Under the pieces are notes generated by a model. It was not told the DNA's origin. It searched no databases and saw nothing but the letters and a program-made list of their open reading frames with translations. This document shows, one piece after another, positions 37,016-46,562 of a stretch of 64,000 nucleotides of DNA. A program made the translations under genes and the position numbers. Origin of the DNA: Bin5 sp965221345 (GTDB lineage Bacteria; Chloroflexota; Anaerolineae; Caldilineales; Caldilineaceae); assembly GCA_965221345.1 (NCBI GenBank), contig CBDCSD010000002.1, positions 1,612,001 to 1,676,000 of the forward strand. The letters run 5' to 3'. The first letter of the stretch is position 1, and every line of letters starts with the position of its first letter.

Positions 37016-37777
37016 ATGAATCGCCGTCTTCTCGTCTTTTTCATCCTCGTCAACGCCTTTGTCAGTCTGACGATTGCCGTGACCGTCGTTTGGATAGCGG
37101 AGCAGCGGCGACCCAGGCCGGAGGAGTTGGTCGTGCCCTCGACACCGGCTCCAGCCGTGATTCTGATTGCAACGCCAACCTCGGGGGATGCACAGACAAC
37201 CCCGGGCAGCGGGTCCCCCCCGTCTGCAACCCCTACCGCAGTCGCGGCGTCGCCTGATACGGGCGAGACGGAGATCTATACTGTCAAGGGAGGGGATAGT
37301 TTGTCGGCCATCGCCGCGCGTTTCGGCATTACTCTGGACAGGCTGTTGGAGGTCAACGACCTGGCCGATCCGAATCTGGTCTATGTTGGCCAGCGCCTGA
37401 AGATTCCCGTTTCTCAACCGGGAGTTGACGCGCCAGGGGACAGCGCAGCCGGCCTGCCGCAGCAGGGCCTGCAACTGCGTATCGAGAATGCCGGCGACTT
37501 GGCCACAGAATCGGTGCAGGTAGTCAACGATAGCAATGGCGCCGTTGACCTGCAAGGGTGGTCCCTCAGCCGCGAAGGGGGCCCGATCTATACTTTCGGC
37601 AGCGTCCTTCTGTTCCCCGGCAGCTGGATCTGGCTCCACACAGGCTCTGGCCAGGACAACAGCATCAATCGCTATTGGGGTCGGGCGGTAACGGCCTGGG
37701 AAAGCGGCTCAACCGTTGTTCTACGCAACTCCAGCGGGGAACTGATTGCGCAGAGTACAGTAGCCGGTGGCGAATGA
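37016..37777 (+). CDS. LysM and lamin-tail-domain surface protein
   Basis: 253 residues. An N-terminal membrane anchor (LLVFFILVNAFVSLTIAVTVVWIA) and a Pro/Thr/Ser linker are followed by a LysM domain, 'YTVKGGDSLSAIAARFGITLDRLLEVNDLADPNLVYVGQRLKIP'. The C-terminal 100 residues are lamin-tail (LTD)-like: 'VQVVNDSNGAVDLQGWSLSREGG' and 'SGSTVVLRNSSGELI'. It should sit outside the membrane and bind peptidoglycan or another glycan. The next gene starts 32 bp later and may be cotranscribed. Confidence 0.75.
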   Translation: MNRRLLVFFILVNAFVSLTIAVTVVWIAEQRRPRPEELVVPSTPAPAVILIATPTSGDAQTTPGSGSPPSATPTAVAASPDTGETEIYTVKGGDSLSAIAARFGITLDRLLEVNDLADPNLVYVGQRLKIPVSQPGVDAPGDSAAGLPQQGLQLRIENAGDLATESVQVVNDSNGAVDLQGWSLSREGGPIYTFGSVLLFPGSWIWLHTGSGQDNSINRYWGRAVTAWESGSTVVLRNSSGELIAQSTVAGGE

Positions 37778-37809
37778 CCACAGGCTACTACGAAAGGAAA
37801 TGACGTTCC

Positions 37810-38337
37810 ATGGCACCGACTGAACCACCCGATAAACAGGATAGAGGGAGGCCCAGAAAGCGACGCTACTTCCGCCGCCGCCGGCGGAAAAGTGCCCAGG
37901 ACGCGTCCCTCGCTACCGACCACAGGGCTGACGACGATGATGCCCGGCCAGCGCAGAAAACTCGTCCCAAGAGCCAGAATCGCCGCCGCAGCGAGAACCG
38001 GCGTCGGTCTAACCGGCGGCGCAGCAGCGCCGTGCATTCGCAGGCAAATCAGACGCTGCCTGCCGAAGAAGAGAGTCAGCCGCAAGGCGAGGTGTATATC
38101 TACACCCATGTTGTCCGGCCAACATACAGGGAGGGCATCGGCGGGGAATTCCAAGCCGATCATTCGCTGAACCTCTCCGGCGCCACCGCCAGCGCGCCGG
38201 TAGGCATGGACTATCTTCTGGAGAGTATCGGGCGCCAGTTGGATGAGTGGTTCCAGCCGAGCGCAGACTCGACCGATGACGGCGGAGTCCAGGCGGATGA
38301 GAGCCGCGCCAATGACGCCCTTTCCACTGGTGGTTAG
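37810..38337 (+). CDS. Arg-rich, mostly disordered protein
   Basis: 175 residues. The first 90 are very basic and low complexity (RKRRYFRRRRRKSAQD, RRRSENRRRSNRRRSS), followed by a more ordered part with 'GEVYIYTHVVRPTYREGIGGEF' and 'PVGMDYLLESIGRQLDEWF'. The basic region could bind RNA or DNA. It lies between the LysM protein and asnS on the same strand, 33 bp before the asnS start. No family was named. Confidence 0.6.
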   Translation: MAPTEPPDKQDRGRPRKRRYFRRRRRKSAQDASLATDHRADDDDARPAQKTRPKSQNRRRSENRRRSNRRRSSAVHSQANQTLPAEEESQPQGEVYIYTHVVRPTYREGIGGEFQADHSLNLSGATASAPVGMDYLLESIGRQLDEWFQPSADSTDDGGVQADESRANDALSTGG

Positions 38338-38370
38338 GGCCGCCTACGCACCACTACAGAGGACCGATCT

Positions 38371-39714
38371 GTGCACAAAGTAATCACGATTCGGCAGATG
38401 TCCGAACATGTGGGTGAGGCGGTAACCCTGGAAGGCTGGCTCTACAGCAAGACAGGCAAAGGCCGGCTCCAATTCTTGCAGGTGCGCGATGGCGGCGGTA
38501 TCTGCCAGGCGGTTGTGTTCAAAGGCAATGTCAGCGCGGAGACTTTCGAACTCGCCCGCACACTCACCCAGGAAAGCAGCCTGCGAGTGACCGGCACTGT
38601 CAAAGCCGACACCCGCGCGCCGGGCATCCCCGGCGGCTATGAACTGGACGTGACCGACCTCGAAGTGGTCCAGATCGCCGCTGAGTACCCGATTCAGCCC
38701 AAAGAGCATGGCGTGGAGTTTCTCATCAAGAATCGCCATCTGTGGATTCGCTCCAGCCGGCAGTGGGCCATATTGCGGGTTCGGGCGACCGTCATTCGCG
38801 CCATTCGCAGTTGGCTTGACAGCAACAGCTTCCTCAACGTCGACACACCGATCCTCACCCCCAACGCCGCCGAAGGCACAACGACCCTCTTCGAGATCGA
38901 TTTCCACGGTGAACCGGCCTATCTGGCCCAGACCGGCCAACTCTATAACGAGGCCAATATCCTCGCTTTTGGCAAAGTCTACTGTTTCGGACCGACCTTT
39001 CGCGCCGAAAAAAGCAAAACGCGCCGCCATCTGCAAGAGTTTTGGATGGTGGAGCCCGAAATTGCCTTCTGCGACCTGAACGGGCTGATGGAGATCGAAG
39101 AGCAGTTCGTCAGCTACATCGTCCAGCGCTGTCTGGAGGAAAATGCCGAAGAGTTGAAACTGCTGGAACGGGACATATCCTTCCTGGAACGGGTGACGCC
39201 CAGCTTCCCGCGCATCCATTACGACGAGGCCGTGGACATAGTCAACCGCGCCGCCGCCGCCGGCGAACTGGTGCCCGGGTATGAAGACAATGTGCCCCAT
39301 ATCGAGTGGGGCGATGACTTCGGCAGCCCCCACGAAACCTATATTGCCGCCCAGTTCGACAAGCCGGTCTTTGTTCATCACTATCCGACAAGAGTGAAAG
39401 CGTTCTACATGGAGCCTGAACCCGACCGGCCGGAAGTCTGCCGCAGCGTCGATCTGCTGGCGCCGGAAGGGTATGGAGAGATCACCGGCGGCAGTGAACG
39501 TATGGCCGATGTCGACAAGCTGGTTGCCGGCATCGAGGAGCACGGCCTGCCGATGGCCTCCTTTGACTGGTATATCGATCTGCGCCGGTATGGCACCGTT
39601 GTGCATAGCGGTTTCGGTCTGGGCCTGGAGCGGACCGTCGCCTGGATCTGCGGTGCGACGCACCTGCGGGAGGCGACCGCTTTCCCCCGCACGCTTGGCT
39701 CTATGCGCCCTTAG
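38371..39714 (+). CDS. asnS: Asparaginyl-tRNA synthetase
   Basis: 447 residues from a GTG with AGAGGA about 7 nt upstream. N-terminal OB-fold 'VTLEGWLYSKTGKGRLQFLQVRDGGGICQAVVF', class II motif 2 'FGPTFRAEKSKTRRHLQEFWMVEPEIAF' and motif 3 'GFGLGLERTVAWICG'. The AsnRS-type segment 'DLLAPEGYGEITGGSERMADVDKL' is also present. It charges tRNA-Asn with asparagine. Confidence 0.95.
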   Translation: MHKVITIRQMSEHVGEAVTLEGWLYSKTGKGRLQFLQVRDGGGICQAVVFKGNVSAETFELARTLTQESSLRVTGTVKADTRAPGIPGGYELDVTDLEVVQIAAEYPIQPKEHGVEFLIKNRHLWIRSSRQWAILRVRATVIRAIRSWLDSNSFLNVDTPILTPNAAEGTTTLFEIDFHGEPAYLAQTGQLYNEANILAFGKVYCFGPTFRAEKSKTRRHLQEFWMVEPEIAFCDLNGLMEIEEQFVSYIVQRCLEENAEELKLLERDISFLERVTPSFPRIHYDEAVDIVNRAAAAGELVPGYEDNVPHIEWGDDFGSPHETYIAAQFDKPVFVHHYPTRVKAFYMEPEPDRPEVCRSVDLLAPEGYGEITGGSERMADVDKLVAGIEEHGLPMASFDWYIDLRRYGTVVHSGFGLGLERTVAWICGATHLREATAFPRTLGSMRP

Positions 39715-40016
39715 CTGCCGGAACTGCGAAAAGTGAGTTTGGCGCGAGCCGACCGCAAGCTTTGACCGCCCAGCGCTGAAACCTGCGCCGCAAGCGGACT
39801 TGTCTGGCGCCGGGCGGTTAAACTAGGCGTAGCGATCCACGAAGTGGCACAAAGGGAGCGAAGCCCTGAGCAGTTTGCGCACTTGGCGAGCGCCAAAGAA
39901 CCAAGAGTGAAAGGAGTGTTCTCTCTGTTTTGCGTTTCTGGTTCTTAGTAACTGCCCAACACGTTCCGTTCTGCCGTTACTAAAAACTAAAAACTGATCA
40001 CTAAAAACTGACCGCC
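39715..40016. other. Intergenic region with AT-rich CTAAAAACTGA repeats
   Basis: No gene seen. The last 35 bases (39980-40012) contain repeated CTAAAAACT(GA) units directly before the start of the next gene; similar units occur near 45635-45675 and 50001-50033. Confidence 0.5.
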
Positions 40017-41099
40017 GTGTTCTACCTCTCAATTCTGCTTGTCGCCCTGATTCTTAGCCTCATCCTTACGCCAATTTCGGTACGGATCGGTCTCCGGCTC
40101 GGCTTGGTGGACAGCCCTGACGAGCGCCGCAAACACGCAGGTGTTGTGCCGCGCACAGGCGGGCTGGCCATCTTCGCCGCCTTTACCCTGACCGTGCTCG
40201 CTCTTCTTCTGCTCATGGTCGGGGCGCTGCCCCAACTCGATGCCTCCTGGTTGCCGCCCCAGAACGACCCCAAGGAGACTCGCCGGTTTCTTGCTCTTCT
40301 GATCGGCGGCGCCTTCTGCGCACTCGCCGGTTTTCTCGATGACCGCTATGAGTTCTCCTCGCGGCCCCAGTTCGCAATTCAGGCTGCTGCCGGCCTGATC
40401 GCCATCGCCGGTCTGATCTTTATCAAGCACGTCAACAATCCGTTCGCCAGCGGTTTTCTCTTCGGACCGGATGGATTCCCCTGGTGGCTGGTCGGCCCGT
40501 TGACGCTATTTTGGTTCATAGGAATGATGAACACCGTCAATTTCCTTGACGGGTTGAACGGTCTGGTTGCCGGTGTCACCGTCATTTTCTGCGCCATTCT
40601 CACCATTCATATGGTCTTCATCGCCCAGCCGCCCCAACTGAGCGTGGCGGTACTGCCCGTCGCGCTGCTCGGAGTCGGATTGGGATTTCTGGTCTTCAAT
40701 TTTGCCCCGGCCCGGATCTTCATGGGCAGCAGCGGCAGTTATTTTCTCGGTTTTGCCCTGGCGGCGTTGGGGATTATCGGCGGGGCGAGGCTTGCGACCG
40801 TTCTGCTGATTCTTGGCCTGCCGATTCTGGACGTTGTCTGGCTGATCTACAGCCGCCTGCGGCGGGGCGTCTCGGTCGGCCAGGGCGGGCGGGATCACCT
40901 GCACCTGCGTCTGCGCGACAAAGGCTTGGCGGAGCGCACCATCGTGGTTGGCTATTGGACCTTCTGCGCACTTTTCGGCGGCCTGACCCTGCTATTGGAT
41001 GATCGCATCTACAAACTGGTTGCGCTGATTGGGATGGTCATCGTCGGTCTGATCGTGTTGCTCTGGGCAGCCCGCGGGTCCACCAGGAGTGACAAATGA
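40017..41099 (+). CDS. MraY/WecA-family undecaprenyl-phosphate sugar-1-P transferase
   Basis: 360 residues, about ten membrane helices. Family motifs are 'HAGVVPRTGGLAIF', 'GFLDDRYEFSSRPQF' (the conserved DD), 'NTVNFLDGLNGLVAG' and 'RGVSVGQGGRDHLHLRL' (HxH-type loop near the end). This matches WecA/TagO enzymes, which attach HexNAc-1-P to the lipid carrier to start cell-surface glycan synthesis. The start is a GTG without a clear ribosome site. Its TGA overlaps the ATG of tsaD (ATGA). Confidence 0.88.
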   Translation: MFYLSILLVALILSLILTPISVRIGLRLGLVDSPDERRKHAGVVPRTGGLAIFAAFTLTVLALLLLMVGALPQLDASWLPPQNDPKETRRFLALLIGGAFCALAGFLDDRYEFSSRPQFAIQAAAGLIAIAGLIFIKHVNNPFASGFLFGPDGFPWWLVGPLTLFWFIGMMNTVNFLDGLNGLVAGVTVIFCAILTIHMVFIAQPPQLSVAVLPVALLGVGLGFLVFNFAPARIFMGSSGSYFLGFALAALGIIGGARLATVLLILGLPILDVVWLIYSRLRRGVSVGQGGRDHLHLRLRDKGLAERTIVVGYWTFCALFGGLTLLLDDRIYKLVALIGMVIVGLIVLLWAARGSTRSDK

Positions 41100-42466
41100 G
41101 CTTGGAGAACGCAGGCGGCTCGCCTGCATACCGCATCCTCGCTATCGAAACCAGCTGCGACGAGACCGCGGCCGCGGTCGTGGCGGACGGCCGCCATATC
41201 CTCAGCAACCGCGTCGCCAGCCAGATTGAGCTCCACCGGCGTTTCGGCGGCGTCTACCCGGAGGTTGCCAGCCGCCAGCACGTTCTCGCAATTCAAACTG
41301 TCGTCGAGGACGCTCTGGCGGATGCTTCGGTCGCGCATGTCCGTGAGTTGGACGCCATCGCCGTCACCAACGGACCAGGCCTGGCCGGCAGCCTGCTTGT
41401 CGGTGTCAATCTCGCCAAAGGACTGGCCTTCGCCAGCGGCCTGCCGCTGGTTCCTGTGAATCATCTGGAAGGGCACATCTACAGCAACTGGCTATGTACC
41501 GACTGTTCGCCCGTTGCCGAATCTCCAACCTCTGGAGATAGCAACTGGCGCAGATGCGGTTTTGCGCCCGACAACGCGCGCAAACAACGAAGTGGTAGCG
41601 CATCTGACATCGCGCTCAAACAACGAAGTGATAGCGCATCCGAACAGTTCCCGGCGCTGATTCTGATCGTTTCCGGCGGCCATACGGAGCTCGTGCTGAT
41701 GGAGGATCATTGTCGCTACCGGCTCTTGGGCGCGACCTTGGACGATGCCGCCGGGGAAGCGTTCGACAAGGTGGCGCGCCTCCTCGAGCTGGGCTACCCG
41801 GGCGGCCCCGCCATTCAGACGGCCGCAGAGACCGGGGATGCCCGCCGTTTCCATCTCCCCCGCCCTCTCACACGGCCGGGTCGGCGGACAGAGCTCCAAC
41901 CGGGCGCGCAGGCGTCTCCCCTGCCCGCCATCCTGCCCGTCCGTGGCCAGCACCGCTTCAATTTCAGCTTCTCCGGCCTGAAGACCGCTGTTCTCAATCT
42001 GATACGCCAACTCGAACGGGACGGAACCGAGGCGCGCCAGCCGCAGACCGTGGTCGATATTGCAGCCGCTTTTCAGATGGCAGTGGTGGATGTGCTGGTG
42101 GGTAAAACGGCAGATGCCGCAACCGAGTTTGCCGTGAAGCAGGTCTGTATCTGCGGCGGAGTCAGCGCCAATGGGCTCTTGCGCCGGACCGCTGAACAAC
42201 ATTTCGCAAAGATGGATCTGCCGCTGCGTTGCCCGCCTCTTTTTCTGTGTACGGACAATGCCGCCATGATCGGCGCCGCGGCCTATCACAGGCGCTCCCA
42301 TAGCTCAGCCCGCCAACGCTCCCCAAAGGGCCGCGAGCATCGACAGGCTTCGGAAGCGGCAGCGCATTCAACTCCTCACGACCAACCGATCGAGCCGTCC
42401 GCGCGCGATTTCCTGGCCCTTGACGTATATGCAAGTCTGCCTTTGGTGGATTCTATGCGGCTGTGA
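41096..42466 (+). CDS. tsaD: tRNA threonylcarbamoyladenosine transferase TsaD with insertion
   Basis: 456 residues, against about 340 for typical TsaD. Core motifs are 'ILAIETSCDETAAAVV', 'GVYPEVASRQHV', 'VTNGPGLAGSLLVGV', metal-binding 'VNHLEGHIYSNW', 'LIVSGGHTELV', 'LLGATLDDAAGEAFDKVAR', 'FNFSFSGLKTAV' and 'GGVSANGLLR'. Between 'HIYSNW' and 'FPALILIVSGGH' is an extra segment of about 45 residues encoded partly by two copies of a dispersed palindromic repeat (NARKQRSGSAS / IALKQRSDSAS). A further unconserved stretch of about 40 residues lies near the C-terminus. It makes the t6A37 modification. Start overlaps the upstream stop by 4 bp. Confidence 0.93.
   Translation: MSLENAGGSPAYRILAIETSCDETAAAVVADGRHILSNRVASQIELHRRFGGVYPEVASRQHVLAIQTVVEDALADASVAHVRELDAIAVTNGPGLAGSLLVGVNLAKGLAFASGLPLVPVNHLEGHIYSNWLCTDCSPVAESPTSGDSNWRRCGFAPDNARKQRSGSASDIALKQRSDSASEQFPALILIVSGGHTELVLMEDHCRYRLLGATLDDAAGEAFDKVARLLELGYPGGPAIQTAAETGDARRFHLPRPLTRPGRRTELQPGAQASPLPAILPVRGQHRFNFSFSGLKTAVLNLIRQLERDGTEARQPQTVVDIAAAFQMAVVDVLVGKTADAATEFAVKQVCICGGVSANGLLRRTAEQHFAKMDLPLRCPPLFLCTDNAAMIGAAAYHRRSHSSARQRSPKGREHRQASEAAAHSTPHDQPIEPSARDFLALDVYASLPLVDSMRL
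41576..41637. repeat. Two dispersed palindromic repeats inside tsaD
   Basis: Copies at 41576-41601 and 41612-41637 share CAAACAACGAAGTG(G/A)TAGCGC after a GCGC start. They are in frame and translated. Nearly the same 26-mer lies outside genes at 55332-55357 and, inverted, at 17853-17876. Confidence 0.8.
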
Positions 42467-42503
42467 ACAATATGGGAGCGCAGGCGCAATGCCTGCTCTG
42501 CGT

Positions 42504-43937
42504 CTAATCGCCTGCGGGTGAATTGGCGGTCTGGGAAGCGGGCGGCGCGTGCGTGTCTTCTTCCACTTCCACCTCAGGGAGTGCAGCCGCGTCGTCTGCA
42601 TCCGAAACAACGACCCTTCGGTAGATGCCGGCGCTCGGCGCCTGCGTGACCGGGCCGCGGTCGCTGAAGGGTTGATAGTTCAACAGTTTGGCGTGGGTAT
42701 AACTGCCGATCAGCCGCAAGCTGGCGATGACCGGCGCGGCCAGAAACGCGCCCAGTATTCCCCCAACACTTGCGCCCACCACGACGCCGCACACTATCAC
42801 GACCGGATGCAGATGCACGCTCGAGCCGATCACGCGCGGCACGAGAAGCTGATGTTCCAGCTGCTGAATGACGAAGTAGACACCGATTACCAGCAGCGCG
42901 AAGTTCAGGTGGCTCAGTTCGAGCGTGGAACTTCCTTGCGCCAGGGCGATGATCACGGCCGGAATCATCGCCAGAATCGGGCCGATATTGGGCAAAATTT
43001 CCAGCGCGCCGGCCAGAAGCGCCAGAATCAGCGCCCCCCGCATCCCCATCAGGCTCAGCGAAAAATAAGTCGCCACACCGATTGTCAATGAGAGGATGAG
43101 TTGCCCGCGAAAGAAAGCGTTCCAGATGTTGCGCAGCCGGCGCATCAACTCCACGCCCTCCGAATAATACTCAACCGGGAACAGCCCTTCCACATACCGC
43201 TGGATGCGAGGCGCGTCTTTGGTTATGTATAGGCTGATAAAGAAGAGAAGCAGCAGGAACACGACCGTAGTCACGATGCTGCCAACAACCGTCAAGCCGA
43301 TTGTCGCCGTGCTGCTCACCACGTTCGTCGCGGTACTCAGAAGCTGATTGACATAATCCAGAATCTGCTGCGCACCGGGCAGGAAGCGTTCCACCGCAAT
43401 CTCATCGGCGAACGTCTGCTGGATCTGGCCCACCACCCCCTCAAACGTGATATCGAGACCGAGGATCTTCCCACTGGTCGGCAGGTCTGCTACCGACTCT
43501 TGCAGAAAGTACAGAAAGTTTTCAGCCGCTGTCGGCACGTCAAAATAGAGTGCCCTAAGTTGGGACAACAAAATAGGCACAAGCAGAACGGGGGCCAGGA
43601 GCAACAGAACCAGAAATAACAGGTATAAGACGATCGTGCTCACGCTGCGGGGAATGCGCAGCCGTTCACACAGATCGACAATCGGAATCAGGAAGTAGGA
43701 GACAAGCCCCGCCATAATCAGGATCGGCAGGACCGGGCGGCTGACCCAGAAAATGAGCACGCCGAAGACGAGGAAAACGATCAGGACTGTTCTTTTGGTC
43801 GCGGTATCCCACTCGGTGTTCGGCGCCAGAACTGCACTCGAACCTTGGGAATCAGTTTCTTCCGCTGTGGATGGCGGTGTTATGGAATCCATGGAATCCA
43901 CTGTATGGGAGCGCGTTCCCCTGCTTTTGTCCCCCAC
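42504..43937 (-). CDS. AI-2E/PerM-family transporter
   Basis: 477 residues. The body has about eight membrane helices, starting 'TVLIVFLVFGVLIFWVSRPVLPILIMAGLVSYFLIPIVDLCERLRIPRSVSTIVLYL', and family motifs 'LRNIWNAFFRGQLILSLTIGV' and 'LALLAGALEILPNIGPILAMIPAVIIAL', then 'VVVGASVGGILGAFLAAPVIASLRLIGSY'. Both ends are unstructured (N-terminal Ser/Thr-rich, C-terminal acidic). Start is GTG at 43937, or ATG at 43892. Substrates in this family vary (autoinducer-2 or Na+/H+), so none is assigned. Confidence 0.86.
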   Translation of the reverse strand: MGDKSRGTRSHTVDSMDSITPPSTAEETDSQGSSAVLAPNTEWDTATKRTVLIVFLVFGVLIFWVSRPVLPILIMAGLVSYFLIPIVDLCERLRIPRSVSTIVLYLLFLVLLLLAPVLLVPILLSQLRALYFDVPTAAENFLYFLQESVADLPTSGKILGLDITFEGVVGQIQQTFADEIAVERFLPGAQQILDYVNQLLSTATNVVSSTATIGLTVVGSIVTTVVFLLLLFFISLYITKDAPRIQRYVEGLFPVEYYSEGVELMRRLRNIWNAFFRGQLILSLTIGVATYFSLSLMGMRGALILALLAGALEILPNIGPILAMIPAVIIALAQGSSTLELSHLNFALLVIGVYFVIQQLEHQLLVPRVIGSSVHLHPVVIVCGVVVGASVGGILGAFLAAPVIASLRLIGSYTHAKLLNYQPFSDRGPVTQAPSAGIYRRVVVSDADDAAALPEVEVEEDTHAPPASQTANSPAGD

Positions 43938-44107
43938 GGCTTAAGAGAGGGGGAACAGTCTCGCATGCAGAAGGAAGCAGGACGAAATTCTTATGCCATT
44001 CTACAGGAGAAAACACAGCCGCCGCCCTAAAGTTGCGCTTTGCCGTTTCGCATCCTCTATGGAACGCGGTCCTCCCGTCTGCCCCGCGCCTGCACTGCGC
44101 CATACGT

Positions 44108-45571
44108 TCAATCCAGCCCCAGCGATGCGTATTCCCATTCGGCCACCGGCGTAAACTGGGATGGGTCCAGAATGGTCTTTGGGCCAAACGGCGCGGCCGT
44201 GACGCTGCCCACATCAACCGCGCCGTTCTCTACCGCCAGTGTTGGAAAGCGCCGGCCGCTCGGGGTCGTGTGTGGGCGGTAGAGATCGCCGTGCGCAGCC
44301 AGCATCCGCGCCTGCACGTCGTCCGGCAGCATCGACAGGCCCGCGAAGTAGTGATGGCCGTTGCGCTCAGCGTGTTCGATGCCCAGCGTCGCCAGTACGG
44401 CCAGATCCTCCAGCAGCGCCACCGGCCCCAGATTGCACAGGTCCTCGGCGCTGATGATATGCAATGCGTTCGGCTCCTGGCGCTGGCGGTGGCGGATGAG
44501 GCAGGCGTTGGCGATGCCTTTGAAGATGCCTTTACAGTTCTTGTGACTGGTGCCCACGTAGCCGTTTCCCAGGGCCGTGGGCGCGCTGGAAAGCTCCCCG
44601 TCGGATTCGTCAATGATGATCGGCGGCCGTTCCCGCCAGGCGCGCAGGGCCGCGCCCACCTCCTGGCTCAGAGCGATATCGCGGTGGAAGGGCTGTTCGA
44701 CGAAAAGCAGCCGCTGCAGAAAGCTGCGCAGGGCCGGGTCGGCGTTCAACCCTTCCCACAGGGCGCGAAAATCGGCAACGTTGTGATAGGTCTCGTTGCC
44801 GTCGAGCGTGTGCCGGTAATCGACACTGCGTTCGTCCAGCAGCGCGGCGATACGTTGCAACCGCGCCCTGTCCGCGTCGATGTCGCCGCCAATTTTTATC
44901 TTGAAATGGGTCAATCCGTAGGCCTGGATCGACGCGTCCAGCGATTGGGGCAGCCCGTCATCAACCTGGTCGGCGGGCGGAATTTCGTCGTCGGTGAGGG
45001 GATCGATCATCCCGACCGTATGACGAACGATGACCCGCTCCAGGGGCTTAGCCGGCAGCAGATCCGCCGGCGTATGGCCGGCCAGTTCCGGCCGCAGGCT
45101 GTGCAGGCGCATTCCCAGGCTGTTTGCGCGCACCGCCTGGGCGAAGGTCGTGCCCGTAGCCCGGCAGAAGCCGTCGATGATCGCCCGCTCCACCAGCGAA
45201 ACGCCGAACGCCCACAGCAGCGGCGGGTAGTCCGTACCGGCGGCCCAGTCCTCCTGGCCCTGGTACGCGGCCTGCCACAGGTCAAAGACCGAGTCCGCCG
45301 CGACGGCTTCGCGGGCATGGCGGCAGGCCGCCTGCACTACGTCGAGCATCTCGGCGATATCCTGGGCCATTGACGAATCGGGTACTTTGGTAAACCATTT
45401 TGGCGCCAGCCCCTCGGCCGCGATACCGTCCGCCTGCTTGCCGTCCACAACGACCCGCACCTGCAAAAAGAGATGCGGCAGCGCGGTCATGGTGACGATG
45501 CCATAGCGGAAGGGCATGCGGTTGTGCATGTTGAGGATATGGAGATCGAAGTCGAGCAGGCGGATGGGCAT
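44108..45571 (-). CDS. Enolase-superfamily sugar-acid dehydratase/racemase-like protein
   Basis: 487 residues, longer than usual mandelate racemase-type enzymes. The barrel motifs are 'THFKIKIGGDIDADRARL' (KxK), 'HTLDGNETY' (Asp ligand), 'LLFVEQPFHRD' (Glu ligand), 'PIIIDESDGEL' (third ligand) and 'GYVGTSHKNCKGIFKG'. These enzymes abstract a proton next to a carboxylate, often dehydrating sugar acids. The neighbouring isomerase gene, 102 bp upstream on the same strand, suggests a sugar-acid pathway. GGGGGAA precedes the ATG. Confidence 0.78.
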   Translation of the reverse strand: MPIRLLDFDLHILNMHNRMPFRYGIVTMTALPHLFLQVRVVVDGKQADGIAAEGLAPKWFTKVPDSSMAQDIAEMLDVVQAACRHAREAVAADSVFDLWQAAYQGQEDWAAGTDYPPLLWAFGVSLVERAIIDGFCRATGTTFAQAVRANSLGMRLHSLRPELAGHTPADLLPAKPLERVIVRHTVGMIDPLTDDEIPPADQVDDGLPQSLDASIQAYGLTHFKIKIGGDIDADRARLQRIAALLDERSVDYRHTLDGNETYHNVADFRALWEGLNADPALRSFLQRLLFVEQPFHRDIALSQEVGAALRAWRERPPIIIDESDGELSSAPTALGNGYVGTSHKNCKGIFKGIANACLIRHRQRQEPNALHIISAEDLCNLGPVALLEDLAVLATLGIEHAERNGHHYFAGLSMLPDDVQARMLAAHGDLYRPHTTPSGRRFPTLAVENGAVDVGSVTAAPFGPKTILDPSQFTPVAEWEYASLGLD

Positions 45572-45673
45572 CTGTCGTTCCCCCGGTGTCTGTGCAAGAA
45601 CAGATTTTAGTGAACCACCGCGTACCAGCGGGGTTACTAAAAACCAAAAACTGAAAACAGAAAACTCAAAAAA

Positions 45674-46480
45674 CTACAGCTCGGACAGCGTCCGCTCGTA
45701 GCCGCGCATCGTCGCGATCTCGCGCGGCAGGTGAACCTCCGCCGGCTCCCAGTTGATCCATTCGCCGCTGAGATATCCCTCGTAGCCGCCGCCGCGTAAC
45801 AGCTCCAGCACCTGCTTGTGATCGACATCCCCCGTGCCGAAGGCCGTATAGTCTGGGCGCCCGGTGGCGGTGAACAAGTCGTGCATATGGACATGGTGGA
45901 TCCAGCGCCGCAACGTGTCATAGGAGTCTGCCAGCGTCCAACCCTCTTGGCGCAGCGGATGCGCGGCATCCCAGTTTACGCCAATCGCCGGGTGATCGAC
46001 CCGCTCCATCACCGCGGCGACATCCGCGGGGCTGCACCAGTCGTCGTGCGTTTCCAGGCATATGACGACGCCGCGCGCGGCAGCTCGATCCGCCAGGCGC
46101 GTAAGCGCGTCCGCCACGCCGCTGATGGCCGCTTCCCGGCTGATGCCGGCCGGGATCCGCCCGCCGAAGACGCGCAGCGTGGGCGCGCCGATGTCTGCGG
46201 CCAGGTCGATGTACTGGAGCGATTCTGCCACCTGCGCGTCCCGGTCCGCGGGATCAGCAAAGCGATTGCCCGCAGCCAGGCAGCAGATGGCGATGCCGGC
46301 GTCAGCCGCCTGCGCGCGGAAGGACGCTCGCTGTTCCGCCGACGCCTCCAACTCCACCGCGTGGTTATTGCCGCCGGCGGCCCGCGGCTCGATGCCATCG
46401 TAACCGTACTGCGCCGCCAGCGCCAGCATCTCCGCGAACGTGGCCTGCGGGCAGGAAAAGCTCATAAATGCATAGTTCAT
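45674..46480 (-). CDS. Sugar phosphate isomerase/epimerase (TIM barrel)
   Basis: 268 residues. Xylose isomerase-like TIM-barrel pattern: 'MNYAFMSFSCPQATFAEMLALAAQYGYDGIEPR', 'VICLETHDDWCSPADVAAVM', 'IGVNWDAAHPLRQEG' and 'HHVHMHDLF', then 'GDVDHKQVLELLRGGGYEGYLSGEWINWEP'. The Glu/Asp/His metal ligands of this superfamily are visible. It is probably part of the same catabolic cluster as the enolase-type enzyme; substrate unknown. Confidence 0.84.
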   Translation of the reverse strand: MNYAFMSFSCPQATFAEMLALAAQYGYDGIEPRAAGGNNHAVELEASAEQRASFRAQAADAGIAICCLAAGNRFADPADRDAQVAESLQYIDLAADIGAPTLRVFGGRIPAGISREAAISGVADALTRLADRAAARGVVICLETHDDWCSPADVAAVMERVDHPAIGVNWDAAHPLRQEGWTLADSYDTLRRWIHHVHMHDLFTATGRPDYTAFGTGDVDHKQVLELLRGGGYEGYLSGEWINWEPAEVHLPREIATMRGYERTLSEL

Positions 46481-46562
46481 AGTGTGTGATAGCCTTTCTG
46501 AAATTTGAGAAATCCGGGAGAACCGGACTGGATGCCAAAGTGTTGTACAAATCTGAATGTAC

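Noticed and set aside
38344..39663. 439-codon minus-strand open frame
   Set aside because: Antisense to asnS, which has all class II synthetase motifs.
43871..45373. 500-codon plus-strand open frame
   Set aside because: Antisense to the enolase-superfamily gene, which has its metal-ligand motifs.
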